A DNA stretch of 64,000 nucleotides, taken from NCBI RefSeq assembly GCF_002835805.1, contig NZ_PISE01000011.1, positions 124,001 to 188,000 of the forward strand, given 5' to 3'. Position 1 is the stretch's first letter. Each line of letters begins with the position of its first letter. The DNA is from Niallia nealsonii (lineage in GTDB: Bacteria > Bacillota > Bacilli > Bacillales > Cytobacillaceae). The translations under genes were made by a program, and so were the position numbers. Shown in pieces: positions 19,801 through 28,214 of this stretch. The notes under the pieces were generated by a model. The model did not search any database. It was given only the letters and a program-made list of their open reading frames with translations, and was not told the origin of the DNA.

Positions 19801-21402
19801 AGCTTTCCCTGCCGCAACCTCTCTCTTACTCTCGATAGCTTGCTTACTATTTTTCACAGATACTTTATTCGCAATAAGTGTTATAAGAAACGCACAAATT
19901 AACGGCACAACCATAGCAATAATAAATCCGCTGATATTATTAGATAGAAATGGCGCTGTAAATGACGGTACATAAGCTGTACCTCTGACGTTAAATAGAC
20001 CGACTAGCGCTCCCCCAATGCCTGCAGATAACAGCGCGCCTCCGAAAACAATTTTATTAGAAAACATAAATGGATAAGCTGATTCTACAAATGTGCCAAA
20101 TCCCATGTTTATTAAAAATCCTGGTGTAGCAACTGCACTTTCGCCTCGATCACGGGGTGAAAGTATATTGGCTAAATTGATGCCTGCAGCAACCATTACC
20201 AACCCAACCATATCAACAGCTCCTAAGAAACTGTTTCCTGTTTTCTCCATTTCCAATAAAACAATTGGCAAAATAGCTGCATGATAGACTCCACCTAAAA
20301 TGGCTGGCCAAATAAGCAAACCTGCAATAATTCCCGCAAGTATTGGGCTAAATGCAACAGTTTGCTCAATTACCTCTTTAATTAAGTTGCCTGCCTGCAA
20401 TGCAATAGGCCCAATTAAATAGTAGACAATTAAACCTGCAATCAATCCTGCCAACCCGCCGCTTACTATATTTACAGTAGTAATAGGAAAACGCCATTCA
20501 ATGCATTTCTTGAAAAAGAAATGCACAAGAACCCCTGCCATAATTCCTGCTATAATTCCACCAATAATTCCTCCTGAAGTAGATAAAATTCCGGCGATCA
20601 CTCCAGCAATTATCGATACTTCATCTAAATCTGATACTTGCTTGGCCGCAATGACTGCCAACATGACAGGAAGAGCATTAATCATTAAATCAAAAACAGC
20701 ACTTAATCCTTTTAATGCAGGTATTTGACTAATGGCAAGAATCAATGCCATTGCAATAAAGCCTGGGAGTGAAGAAACCATTATTCCTCTAATATTAATA
20801 TTTTTCCAGATAGATCCTTGGGCTGTACTCTCTTTTTTATTCGGAGAACCAATAACTGGATTAAATTTAATATGCCAATATTTGCAGAGTGAAGACACAA
20901 AAGAAATGGCCCTTGTTCTATTAGTGGAACCTGTCGTGCCAGATGATGAAATAACATTTGCACCCATCGACGTAATAGTTGCCATAGAAGTGCCGCCAGT
21001 TCCTACTACCGGTATCTTTTTCTCAATGGCTGCTGCAATCGTTTGTTTATTTGCCCCTAATGCATCTACACTCATCGCAATAATGCCATCAATTGCATCA
21101 TTTCTAATAGCTTCTGCCAATTGTTGGTCCAATAAAGTGGCTTGCTGATTGGCTTCCTTTAAATTTCCTTGAAAATAATTTACAATACTATCCTCTTTAT
21201 AACTATAAATATTCGTATTTGTACTAGCTTTTGCTGTATCCATTGATTCATCTGCAGCGATAAATTGAATATTTTTCAAACACAGACCTGCTGCCTCACT
21301 TTGCAGCAAAATTTCATCAAGAAGCTTCTTAGGATTTGCCCCTCCTAAGTTAAATAGGTTGCCCCCACTGCTTCCGATAATGATAATATTTTTCACTTTC
21401 AA
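19795..21402 (-). CDS. EIIC-like membrane permease with soluble N-terminal domain
   Basis: Residues 1 to about 190 look soluble: a phosphate-loop-like NIIIIGSSGGNLFNLGG start, AADESMDTAKAS, IDGIIAMSVDALGANK and GTGGTSMATI. From about 205 to 510 there are eight to ten hydrophobic segments. The segment NMGFGTFVESAYPFMFSNK resembles the conserved GxxxxTEGAIPF loop of fructose-type EIIC. No phosphorylatable IIA or IIB domain is present and none is encoded nearby. It may be a PTS-independent or partner-sharing transporter; the substrate is unknown. The promoter region contains a striking inverted repeat (21505-21553). Single-gene unit with its own terminator. Confidence 0.65.
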   Translation of the reverse strand: MKVKNIIIIGSSGGNLFNLGGANPKKLLDEILLQSEAAGLCLKNIQFIAADESMDTAKASTNTNIYSYKEDSIVNYFQGNLKEANQQATLLDQQLAEAIRNDAIDGIIAMSVDALGANKQTIAAAIEKKIPVVGTGGTSMATITSMGANVISSSGTTGSTNRTRAISFVSSLCKYWHIKFNPVIGSPNKKESTAQGSIWKNINIRGIMVSSLPGFIAMALILAISQIPALKGLSAVFDLMINALPVMLAVIAAKQVSDLDEVSIIAGVIAGILSTSGGIIGGIIAGIMAGVLVHFFFKKCIEWRFPITTVNIVSGGLAGLIAGLIVYYLIGPIALQAGNLIKEVIEQTVAFSPILAGIIAGLLIWPAILGGVYHAAILPIVLLEMEKTGNSFLGAVDMVGLVMVAAGINLANILSPRDRGESAVATPGFLINMGFGTFVESAYPFMFSNKIVFGGALLSAGIGGALVGLFNVRGTAYVPSFTAPFLSNNISGFIIAMVVPLICAFLITLIANKVSVKNSKQAIESKREVAAGKAE

Positions 21403-21504
21403 AAGTCCCCCTTACTAAAACGGCAAAAATAGTTGCAATCTGCCATCTATTCACTTGCAGCGATTTGATTTTATGTTGTACACTCCTATTTCTACTATAA
21501 CTTT

Positions 21505-21553
21505 AGTATATTAAAGTAGTATCATACTAAATTATCATACAATTTAATATACT
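21505..21553. promoter_or_regulatory. Inverted-repeat operator candidate upstream of EIIC-like gene
   Basis: AGTATATTAAA (21505-21515) and TTTAATATACT (21543-21553) are perfect complements. Between them AGTATCATACT (21518-21528) is itself a palindrome. The array lies about 100 nt upstream of the permease start. No regulator gene is adjacent, so the binding protein is unknown. Confidence 0.5.
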
Positions 21554-21580
21554 TTGAATCAAGTCACTTTTCTAAAATTA

Positions 21581-21621
21581 TAAAAAAAGAAGCCATACCG
21601 CTAAAAATGGTACAACTTCTT
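21581..21621 (-). terminator. Terminator of the DUF2500 gene
   Basis: An 11-bp stem (21589-21599 with 21609-21619, three wobble pairs) is followed on the minus strand by seven T residues. Confidence 0.75.
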
Positions 21622-21703
21622 CTCGTTAATCTCTTTTAATGAATCTTAGATACTTATATTTAATTCAATTAAACTAAAAAACCCTTCCATTCTAGATTCA
21701 TTA

Positions 21704-22099
21704 TCAAGACTGATTAGAAACAATCTCTCTATTTCTTGTAAACCCTTGATATCTTGTTCCCTGAAAATGCAATTCTCCAGCATCTCCTTCAACTAATAGA
21801 CCAAATTCATTGCCTGCTACTTCAAATTCGCTTCGGTCTCCACTTGAATATTCAAACGTTACATAATAATCCGTTGACGCAGTTGTTTCTCCCCCTCCTC
21901 TTACAGCTGTCCTTTTTGTGACCACTTTTGCTTGAACAGAAAGTTTAGGCTGGCCATTATTATGATTCCACTGTTTAACTCCCTTAAATATGGCATAAAT
22001 GAATCCCCCGATTACAAGTGCAAAAATAATAACCATAAAAATAGGACCAAAGTTAAATAATAAATTATCAAAAATGCTAAACCCATCATCAAATCCCAT
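21704..22099 (-). CDS. DUF2500 family membrane protein
   Basis: One N-terminal transmembrane helix (FGPIFMVIIFALVIGGFIYAI without its last residues) precedes a beta-rich extracytoplasmic domain: LSVQAKVVTKRTAV, TDYYVTFEY, GDRSEFEV and LHFQGTRYQGFTR. This matches DUF2500, whose function is unknown. ATG 22099 is chosen because GGAGGAGA lies 5-8 nt upstream; an ATG 15 nt earlier overlaps that site. Single gene with its own terminator. Confidence 0.85.
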   Translation of the reverse strand: MGFDDGFSIFDNLLFNFGPIFMVIIFALVIGGFIYAIFKGVKQWNHNNGQPKLSVQAKVVTKRTAVRGGGETTASTDYYVTFEYSSGDRSEFEVAGNEFGLLVEGDAGELHFQGTRYQGFTRNREIVSNQS

Positions 22100-22243
22100 A
22101 ACTGTCTCCTCCATCCTATCTTCCTACTTTACACGATAAATCTTATCCTTGTAGGCTAATTTAGCATACTTGCGATTGATTATTAAAAAAAGTTTCACTA
22201 TTTTCGCTGCCATATTTTTATAATGCAGTCTTTGTTCCCTTCC

Positions 22244-22275
22244 ATAAAAAAATCTAGTGCACTAGGCACTAGATT
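22244..22275 (-). terminator. Terminator of the DUF3231 gene
   Basis: A perfect 10-bp stem AATCTAGTGC/GCACTAGATT is followed on the minus strand by a T7 run. Confidence 0.85.
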
Positions 22276-22311
22276 AATGTAACATACATATTTTCCAACG
22301 ATCCTTCCACT

Positions 22312-22860
22312 TTATTCATTAGGTGCTCCTGGAGGATTATAGTAAGGAGGCATTTTTATCCATCCATGTTCTCTCATTTTTGTTTTTAACTCCATTCCAT
22401 ATATACATTTTTCCGTATGAAATCTTATCCACATTAAGCCGACATCACTGCGAACACTTTGCGTAATATTAGTGGAGCACATCACAATATTGGATGCTAC
22501 TTTTGCTACAAGTAGATTTGCAATTTCTAAATCTGTTGACTTTGCTCCAAGTGGTATGGCATTTGGATCTGACTTGGGTTTCGACTCTGATGAAATAGAA
22601 AGAGAAACCCCCTCATTCAGCATAAATTTTTCCAATATATTGCGCTGTTCCACCGCAATTTCTTTCGCCTCGTTTATTAATTTAACTAGTACATTATCAG
22701 TTGTTGTATTAAGAGCCATTTCGAGTACGGGTATTTCTTCCGCAATAGCAGTATGATATGTCCAGCACCCCATCACTTCTCCAACATGCAATCTCGGTTT
22801 AGGTTCTGAATGAAACTTTGTCTTAAAATAATCCAGAATCGCTTCCATCTTATGTGCCAA
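22312..22860 (-). CDS. DUF3231 family protein (single-repeat form)
   Basis: A helical protein of about 180 residues ending in GWIKMPPYYNPPGAPNE, the typical C-terminus of the Bacillaceae DUF3231 family. These resemble four-helix coat-associated/CotF-like or ferritin-like proteins, but no function is proven. Many members are about 330 aa with two repeats; this one has a single repeat. TTG at 22860 is likely the start, since GAGGTG lies 7 nt upstream and inside the longer frame that begins at an ATG at 22875. Single gene. Confidence 0.75.
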   Translation of the reverse strand: MAHKMEAILDYFKTKFHSEPKPRLHVGEVMGCWTYHTAIAEEIPVLEMALNTTTDNVLVKLINEAKEIAVEQRNILEKFMLNEGVSLSISSESKPKSDPNAIPLGAKSTDLEIANLLVAKVASNIVMCSTNITQSVRSDVGLMWIRFHTEKCIYGMELKTKMREHGWIKMPPYYNPPGAPNE

Positions 22861-22981
22861 TTTTTCACACCTCATTATGCTTTTTACTATTAAGATGTTC
22901 CAAAAATTGGATTTTACGCAACTTAAATATATCTGTCATATCTATTAGCATTTAATGAAGAAAGCTCCTTTCCTCTTTAAA

Positions 22982-23024
22982 GAAAAAACCTCCATTCTTT
23001 GAAAATCTTCATAAAATGGAGGGA
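22982..23024 (-). terminator. Terminator of the lacI/rbs-type sugar operon
   Basis: The stem CCTCCATT/AATGGAGG is followed on the minus strand by a T6 run, about 10 nt after the permease stop at 23032. Confidence 0.85.
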
Positions 23025-23031
23025 AAAATTA

Positions 23032-24036
23032 TTAATCTTTTTTGGATCTTCTTTGACGAAGTACATCTACATATACTGCAGCAATAATAACAAAGCCTAT
23101 TACCGTCATTTGGAAGTCTGCAGATACATTCAATAAGTTTAATCCATTTCGAAGAACCGCAATAATCATCGCACCAATCAGCGTTCCCCAAACCGTTCCA
23201 ACGCCGCCGAAGAAGCTTGCTCCCCCAATGATTACTGCTGCAATCGCATCTAACTCATAGGACAGGCCTGCTAGTGGGAATGCAGAGTTTACTCTTCCTA
23301 CCATCACCAAACCTGCAAGCGCTGCCATAAATCCGCTAATAGAATAAACAATAATTAATACTCTATTTACATTAATTCCTGATAAATGAGCTGCTTCTTT
23401 GTTTCCGCCAATTGCATAAATATAGCGTCCTGTTTGTGTACGTGTTAAGAAAATATGGAAGATAACATACATAACAATTACTAATACAAAACTAACAGGA
23501 ATTGGTCCAACAAACTCGCGTCCCAAGTATTGAATCAAGTATGGAAATCCTGCAATCGGTGCTGCCGCTGTAATAATAAGCGCTAATCCCCTTGCGATAT
23601 TCATTGTTCCTAATGTTGAAATAAATGGATGGGGCAAACGAAGTTTTGTCAACATAATGCCATTCAGCCAGCCAAAAAAAGCACCTACAGCTAAACAAAT
23701 TAATATGCCAAGTAAAGGCGGCACTCCCATATTAACAACCACAACGCCCATTACCATAATGGAAATAGCTAAAATAGATCCAACTGATAAATCAATGCCC
23801 GCTGTTAAAATCGGCAGCAGCATCCCAAGCCCCAGTAACGCATTAATAGAAGACTGGCGGGCAATATTCATTACATTATTTAATGTTAAAAAGCGATCTG
23901 ATAAAAATGTTAAAATAGCACTTAAAACAACTAGGCCTATGACTGCACCAAATTTATCCAGATAATAGCGCATATTTTTTTTCTTTTCTACTATTTCCGT
24001 TTTTGTTTGTGTTTCATTTACCATTGCCTTTGACAT
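23032..24036 (-). CDS. RbsC-type sugar ABC transporter permease
   Basis: A 334-residue permease of the ribose/galactose (CUT2) family with about eight to ten membrane segments. Family marks include LTAGIDLSVGSILA, GTMNIARGLALI, YAIGGNKEAAHLSGI and AVIIGGASFFGGVGTV. Its ATG is 4 nt after the ATPase gene stop, with GGAGGGTGA supplied by the end of that gene, so the two are translationally coupled. It works with the RbsA- and RbsB-like products; the context dehydrogenase points to a sugar or polyol other than plain ribose. Confidence 0.9.
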   Translation of the reverse strand: MSKAMVNETQTKTEIVEKKKNMRYYLDKFGAVIGLVVLSAILTFLSDRFLTLNNVMNIARQSSINALLGLGMLLPILTAGIDLSVGSILAISIMVMGVVVVNMGVPPLLGILICLAVGAFFGWLNGIMLTKLRLPHPFISTLGTMNIARGLALIITAAAPIAGFPYLIQYLGREFVGPIPVSFVLVIVMYVIFHIFLTRTQTGRYIYAIGGNKEAAHLSGINVNRVLIIVYSISGFMAALAGLVMVGRVNSAFPLAGLSYELDAIAAVIIGGASFFGGVGTVWGTLIGAMIIAVLRNGLNLLNVSADFQMTVIGFVIIAAVYVDVLRQRRSKKD

Positions 24037-24040
24037 TTTC

Positions 24041-25549
24041 TCACCCTCCAGTAGCTGCTTTCATAATATTTTCTTGCGTTGCTTCTGTTCGACCTAAATT
24101 AGCAGTAATTTCCCCTTCGCTCATCACAATAATTCGATCGCACATTCCTAAAATTTCCGGCAAATCAGAAGATATCATCAAAACAGTTGCACCTTGCTCT
24201 ACCAGCTGATTCATTAAACGATATACTTCTACTTTTGCCCCTACATCAATTCCCCTTGTCGGTTCATCAAAAATAAATACTTTTGCTTTAGTTTCCAGCC
24301 ATTTTGCAATCACAACTTTTTGCTGATTTCCGCCGCTTAATTTCCGAGCGTTTAATTCAATATCGCTTGGTCTAACCTGCAATTCTCGAATATACGATTT
24401 CGCCACTTCCTTAATTCGCTGCAAATTAATAAGCTTGGAAGTTTTTGATTGAAATCCTTTCATATTTGCCAGCGCCATATTAAAATCAAGAGGCTGATCT
24501 AATAAAAGCCCCTCACTTTTGCGGTCTTCTGTAATAAAGGCAATACCCGCATTTATGGCATCTCTTGGTGAACGAATCTTCACTTCTTTCCCTTCCACAA
24601 AAATCTTCCCGCCATCATTTGGATCAGCAGCAAAAATTGCTCTGGCCAATTCTGTTCTTCCTGCGCCAACTAATCCGGAAAAACCAACAATTTCTCCATG
24701 ATTAACTTGAAAACTAAGTGCATGGGGGGACCCTTTTACCTTTAAACCATCCACACGAAACCCTTCTTTTCCTAGCTGGAAGTTTTGTTTCGGATACTTT
24801 TCATCTAAAGATCGTCCTACCATCAACTCAATCCAGTGATCGGTGCTTGTTGTTTTTACAGGCAATGTTTCAATTTTAAATCCATCCCGCAAAATGGTTA
24901 TCCTATCGCCTATTCTTTTAATTTCTTCTAAACGGTGAGAAATAAAAACAATTGCCATTCCTTTTTGTGTTAAATTTTCTACTGTACTATATAACTGTTC
25001 CACTTCTGATCCACTTAAGCTGGAAGTCGGCTCATCCATGATCAACAATTTTGCATCTAATGTCAGTGCTTTCGCAATCTCTACCAATTGCTGCTGCCCC
25101 ATCCCCAGCTCACTTAATTCCGCATCAGCCAAACTAGGATCTTGCCCTAGCATAATCAAATACTCTTTCGCTTTTTCGCGCATGCTTTTATGATCAAGAA
25201 GAGAATTTTTCCCTCCAGTTTTTAATTCTCTGCCAAGAAAAATATTCTCATATACTTTTAGTTGCGGAATTACATTTAATTCTTGATAAATAGTAGCAAT
25301 GCCGAGTTTCATAGAATCTACTGGATTATTAATGGAAACAAGCTGATTTTCCCAATAAACTTCTCCTGCATCCTTTTCATACGCACCAGTCAAAATTTTA
25401 ATTAACGTTGATTTGCCTGCCCCATTTTCCCCAAGCAAAACATGAACTTCCCCTGCATTTACTTCTAAATCGATGCCTTTTAGGACATGGTTATTAGAAA
25501 AGCTTTTTTTAATTCCCTTTATCGCAAGTAATTGTCGATTATCCGCCAT
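24041..25549 (-). CDS. RbsA-type sugar ABC transporter ATP-binding protein
   Basis: Two tandem ATPase domains: the first has GENGAGKSTLIKILTG and LSELGMGQQQLVEIAKAL, the second GLVGAGRTELARAIFAAD (diverged Walker A) and LSGGNQQKVVIAKWL. This fits the CUT2 family. ATG 25549 follows AAAGGAG by a normal spacing; the frame is open 24 codons further without a ribosome site. It lies after the structured repeat that separates it from the binding-protein gene. Confidence 0.92.
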   Translation of the reverse strand: MADNRQLLAIKGIKKSFSNNHVLKGIDLEVNAGEVHVLLGENGAGKSTLIKILTGAYEKDAGEVYWENQLVSINNPVDSMKLGIATIYQELNVIPQLKVYENIFLGRELKTGGKNSLLDHKSMREKAKEYLIMLGQDPSLADAELSELGMGQQQLVEIAKALTLDAKLLIMDEPTSSLSGSEVEQLYSTVENLTQKGMAIVFISHRLEEIKRIGDRITILRDGFKIETLPVKTTSTDHWIELMVGRSLDEKYPKQNFQLGKEGFRVDGLKVKGSPHALSFQVNHGEIVGFSGLVGAGRTELARAIFAADPNDGGKIFVEGKEVKIRSPRDAINAGIAFITEDRKSEGLLLDQPLDFNMALANMKGFQSKTSKLINLQRIKEVAKSYIRELQVRPSDIELNARKLSGGNQQKVVIAKWLETKAKVFIFDEPTRGIDVGAKVEVYRLMNQLVEQGATVLMISSDLPEILGMCDRIIVMSEGEITANLGRTEATQENIMKAATGG

Positions 25550-25618
25550 ACTTTTTCTCCTTTCTCTAGCTTCTTTTATTGGCTCTGTCATGAAATATTC
25601 CTTTATAAAGTGAAACTT

Positions 25619-25763
25619 CAATCAGTGGGGGTTTTCTTCCTCCCCCACTGATTGTTAGTTGAACCAATCAGGCTTTTATGGGCAGTTATTCCCCACCTAG
25701 ATTTCTCGTTTTCTCTTACAATCCCTTAGGTGGGGATTTTACTGCCCGTTAATGCGTGATAAA
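25619..25763. repeat. Structured intergenic repeat, copy A
   Basis: About 140 nt that recur at 46143-46282. On the plus strand there is a 13-bp stem (25619-25631 with 25642-25654), a second hairpin GATTG…CAATC whose arm overlaps the first (25648-25654 with 25665-25671), and a long stem CCCCACCT…AGGTGGGG inside GGGCAGT…ACTGCCC, ending GTTAATGC. It lies between the rbsB-like gene and the rbsA-like gene. It has no coding potential. It may be a MITE-like element or an mRNA-processing/stabilising structure. Confidence 0.75.
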
Positions 25764-25817
25764 GGAGAAATATACGAACCCTGCTCTTGTATGATAGAAT
25801 TCGTATATTCAAGCTAT

Positions 25818-26780
25818 TTATTTTGTAATGCCTTCCAAGAACTCTAGTTTTTCTTGTGCGTTTTCTTTTGTAATAACATCAATACCGCTGTCGATGCGAG
25901 CATCAATTTTTTCTCCTTTAATCGTTTTTACTGCATTTTCTACTCCTTGATAGCCCATTTCATATGGATTTTGTGCAATTGTTCCTGCTAATTTCCCATC
26001 AATAACAGACTGGATTGCTTCCACTGTTCCGTCTGTTCCTATAATAGGGATGCTAAGTCCTTTTGATTCTGCTGCACGCAAAGCCCCAATTGCCATATCA
26101 TCATTTGCGGAAAATACCCCTTTAATATCAGCATTTTTTTGAAGAATATTTTCCATTACTGTATTCGCTTTTGTTTTATCACTGTCTGCCGGCTGTTCTG
26201 CTACAATTGCCATTCCAGCTTCCTCAAGAGCTTCTTTTGCCCCTTTAACCCGCTGGTCCATTGCACTATTTCCTAAAGCGCCAGCTATTAATGCGACTTT
26301 ATCCCCTTTTTTCAACATAGAAGCAAGCAGCTTGCCTCCTTCTTTCCCTGCTGTCAAATTGTCTGTTCCAATAAAAGATTCTTTATCAGAAAAATCCGCA
26401 TCTGTATCAATTAAAAGAACAGGTACATCACTTTGTTTTGCTTGCTCCAAAACAGGAACCACTGTATCTGGCTGGGAAGGAGAAACAACTAAAGCTCCAA
26501 TTCCTTGATTTAATGAATCTTCAATCATATTAACCTGCTCCATAATCTGCGACTCAGAAGCAGGACCTACTATTGTTACATCCGTCCCTAAATCCTTCCC
26601 TGCTGCTTTTGCACCTGCTTCAACATATTTCCAATATGGGCTGCTTAATGTTTTTAGCACCACTGCCACGCTTTCATTGTCATTGCCACCGCTACTGCTA
26701 GAAGTGTCCTTGCTGCATCCTGCCATTGCCGCTGCTAATCCTATACTCGCTAAAATCAAACCAAATTTTTTCATCTTCAT
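25818..26780 (-). CDS. RbsB-type sugar-binding lipoprotein
   Basis: A lipoprotein signal ending AAAMAGCSKD (Cys22) is followed by a type-I periplasmic binding fold: VVLKTLSSPYWKYVEAGA, VVSPSQPDTVVPVLEQAK, VPVLLIDTDADFSD, GVFSANDDMAIGALRA and the closing KLAGTIAQNPYEMGYQG. It captures the sugar for the RbsA/RbsC-like transporter. GGGGGAA lies upstream of the ATG. It sits first among the transporter genes, 70 nt after the dehydrogenase, with the structured repeat downstream. Confidence 0.9.
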   Translation of the reverse strand: MKMKKFGLILASIGLAAAMAGCSKDTSSSSGGNDNESVAVVLKTLSSPYWKYVEAGAKAAGKDLGTDVTIVGPASESQIMEQVNMIEDSLNQGIGALVVSPSQPDTVVPVLEQAKQSDVPVLLIDTDADFSDKESFIGTDNLTAGKEGGKLLASMLKKGDKVALIAGALGNSAMDQRVKGAKEALEEAGMAIVAEQPADSDKTKANTVMENILQKNADIKGVFSANDDMAIGALRAAESKGLSIPIIGTDGTVEAIQSVIDGKLAGTIAQNPYEMGYQGVENAVKTIKGEKIDARIDSGIDVITKENAQEKLEFLEGITK

Positions 26781-26850
26781 TACCCATTTCCCCCTATTAT
26801 CTATTATTTAAAGAATGGAAATACTGAAATAAATTATGATCTTTGTACAA

Positions 26851-27885
26851 TTAATTGCGAGTTGATGCAGTCGTTTCTTCGACTAGTGATACTGGTTTTT
26901 GCGTTAAATAAGATGTTCTTGCAGCACAAGCCACCTTAAGCGCTTTCAATCCATCGTAAGCAGTAACTGGAGCTGGTCTCCCCTCTCTTAATCTTGCAAA
27001 AAAATCTACTAACTCCAAGTTGTAAGCATCTACAAATCGTTCCGGAAAATGTGGTAGAATATCATGCGTCTTTCCTGCTTTTGTGTAAATATGCAGATTA
27101 TGCATCTGCAAGTTATCCCCGACTACAATCGTTCCCTCTGATCCGATAATTTCCGCTCTAATATCATAACCATAATAAGCATTTCTGCTTGCTTCCACAT
27201 CCCCTGCTGCACCTGATTCAAATTCAATGTAGGAAAGCGCTTGATCAACATCTTGATACTTCTCAACAAAAGGATGCTTCAGCACTTTTCCATTCGCTGA
27301 AACCTTTGTTATTTCTGAATCAAACAGATATCTTGCAATGTCAAAATCATGAATGGAAACATCTACAAAAATGCCGCCGCTGTTTTTTATAAATGCTTCA
27401 TGTGGACAATCCGGATCTCTTGAAATGCCTTTGAAGTAAAGCGGTTTCCCAATATCCCCAGCAAGAATTCTTCTTTTTGCTTCTGCATAGGCAGGATCAT
27501 ATCTTCGCATAAATCCTAATTGACAGTATGTATTATTTTTATCTAGTAAACTTGTAATCTCTTCTGCTTCTTGCAAATCAATCGTTAATGGCTTTTCCAC
27601 AAAAATCTTTTTGTTAGCCAAAGATGCTTTTTTTAATAATTCATAATGAGTGCTTGTTGGTGTAGCAATAATAACTGCCTCAATGCTGTCATCTTGAAAA
27701 ATATCTTCTTCATTTGATGTGAATTTAGGTATTTCTAATTCTCTTGCGACTTGCTCGGCTCTAGTTAAATCAATATCAAATATTGCAGCAACTTCTACAT
27801 TCTGAATTCTCGTAGCCGCATTAATTGCATGCCAGTACCCTAATCTTCCAATACCTAAAATGGCACATTTCGTTTTATTCTTCAT
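26851..27885 (-). CDS. Gfo/Idh/MocA family dehydrogenase (inositol 2-dehydrogenase-like)
   Basis: The N-terminal Rossmann fold is CAILGIGRLGYWHAINAA; the catalytic-lysine motif is KIFVEKPLTIDL; the substrate region is VDVSIHDFDIARYLF with the conserved D-x-x-x-H-D-type residues. At 344 aa it resembles IolG-like inositol or sugar dehydrogenases, using NAD(P). It lies between lacI and the sugar importer, so it probably oxidises the imported sugar or polyol (inference). No other catabolic gene is in the cluster. Confidence 0.85.
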   Translation of the reverse strand: MKNKTKCAILGIGRLGYWHAINAATRIQNVEVAAIFDIDLTRAEQVARELEIPKFTSNEEDIFQDDSIEAVIIATPTSTHYELLKKASLANKKIFVEKPLTIDLQEAEEITSLLDKNNTYCQLGFMRRYDPAYAEAKRRILAGDIGKPLYFKGISRDPDCPHEAFIKNSGGIFVDVSIHDFDIARYLFDSEITKVSANGKVLKHPFVEKYQDVDQALSYIEFESGAAGDVEASRNAYYGYDIRAEIIGSEGTIVVGDNLQMHNLHIYTKAGKTHDILPHFPERFVDAYNLELVDFFARLREGRPAPVTAYDGLKALKVACAARTSYLTQKPVSLVEETTASTRN

Positions 27886-28214
27886 CTAACCACTCCTAAT
27901 ATGTTGTTTAATCTTCTGAATCATGTTTTTATGCTATTAATCCAACGGATAAAACAAAAAAATATAGTTAAATCATTAGAATAAAATAAATTCCTCCTTT
28001 TACATCAAATAAAAAAGAGTTTTCCCCAAAAAATAATCATTATCTAACCAACACTTTTAGAAAACTTTTAGTAAAGCGCTTTCTTTTGTTGATAAATTTA
28101 TTCTATCTCATAAATTCATTTGTTGCAATACGAAATAAGTTAAATTTTTCATAATAATTGGTTTTTTTCTCTTTTTTTTGATAAACTCTTGAATATATAT
28201 TGGAATCCCCTGTC
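27886..28214 (-). promoter_or_regulatory. Promoter region of the dehydrogenase/sugar operon with LacI/CcpA-type palindrome
   Basis: This 329-nt gap contains GTAAAGCGCTTTC (28071-28083), centred on the perfect palindrome AAAGCGCTTT. Such centres are typical of LacI-family operators and of cre sites. The adjacent lacI gene makes local repression likely, but CcpA cannot be excluded. The remainder is AT-rich with no gene. Confidence 0.55.

Noticed and set aside
25619-25763. Riboswitch identity for the repeat
   Set aside because: No known aptamer pattern recognised, no T-run after the stems, and the overlapping stems are not kept in copy B.
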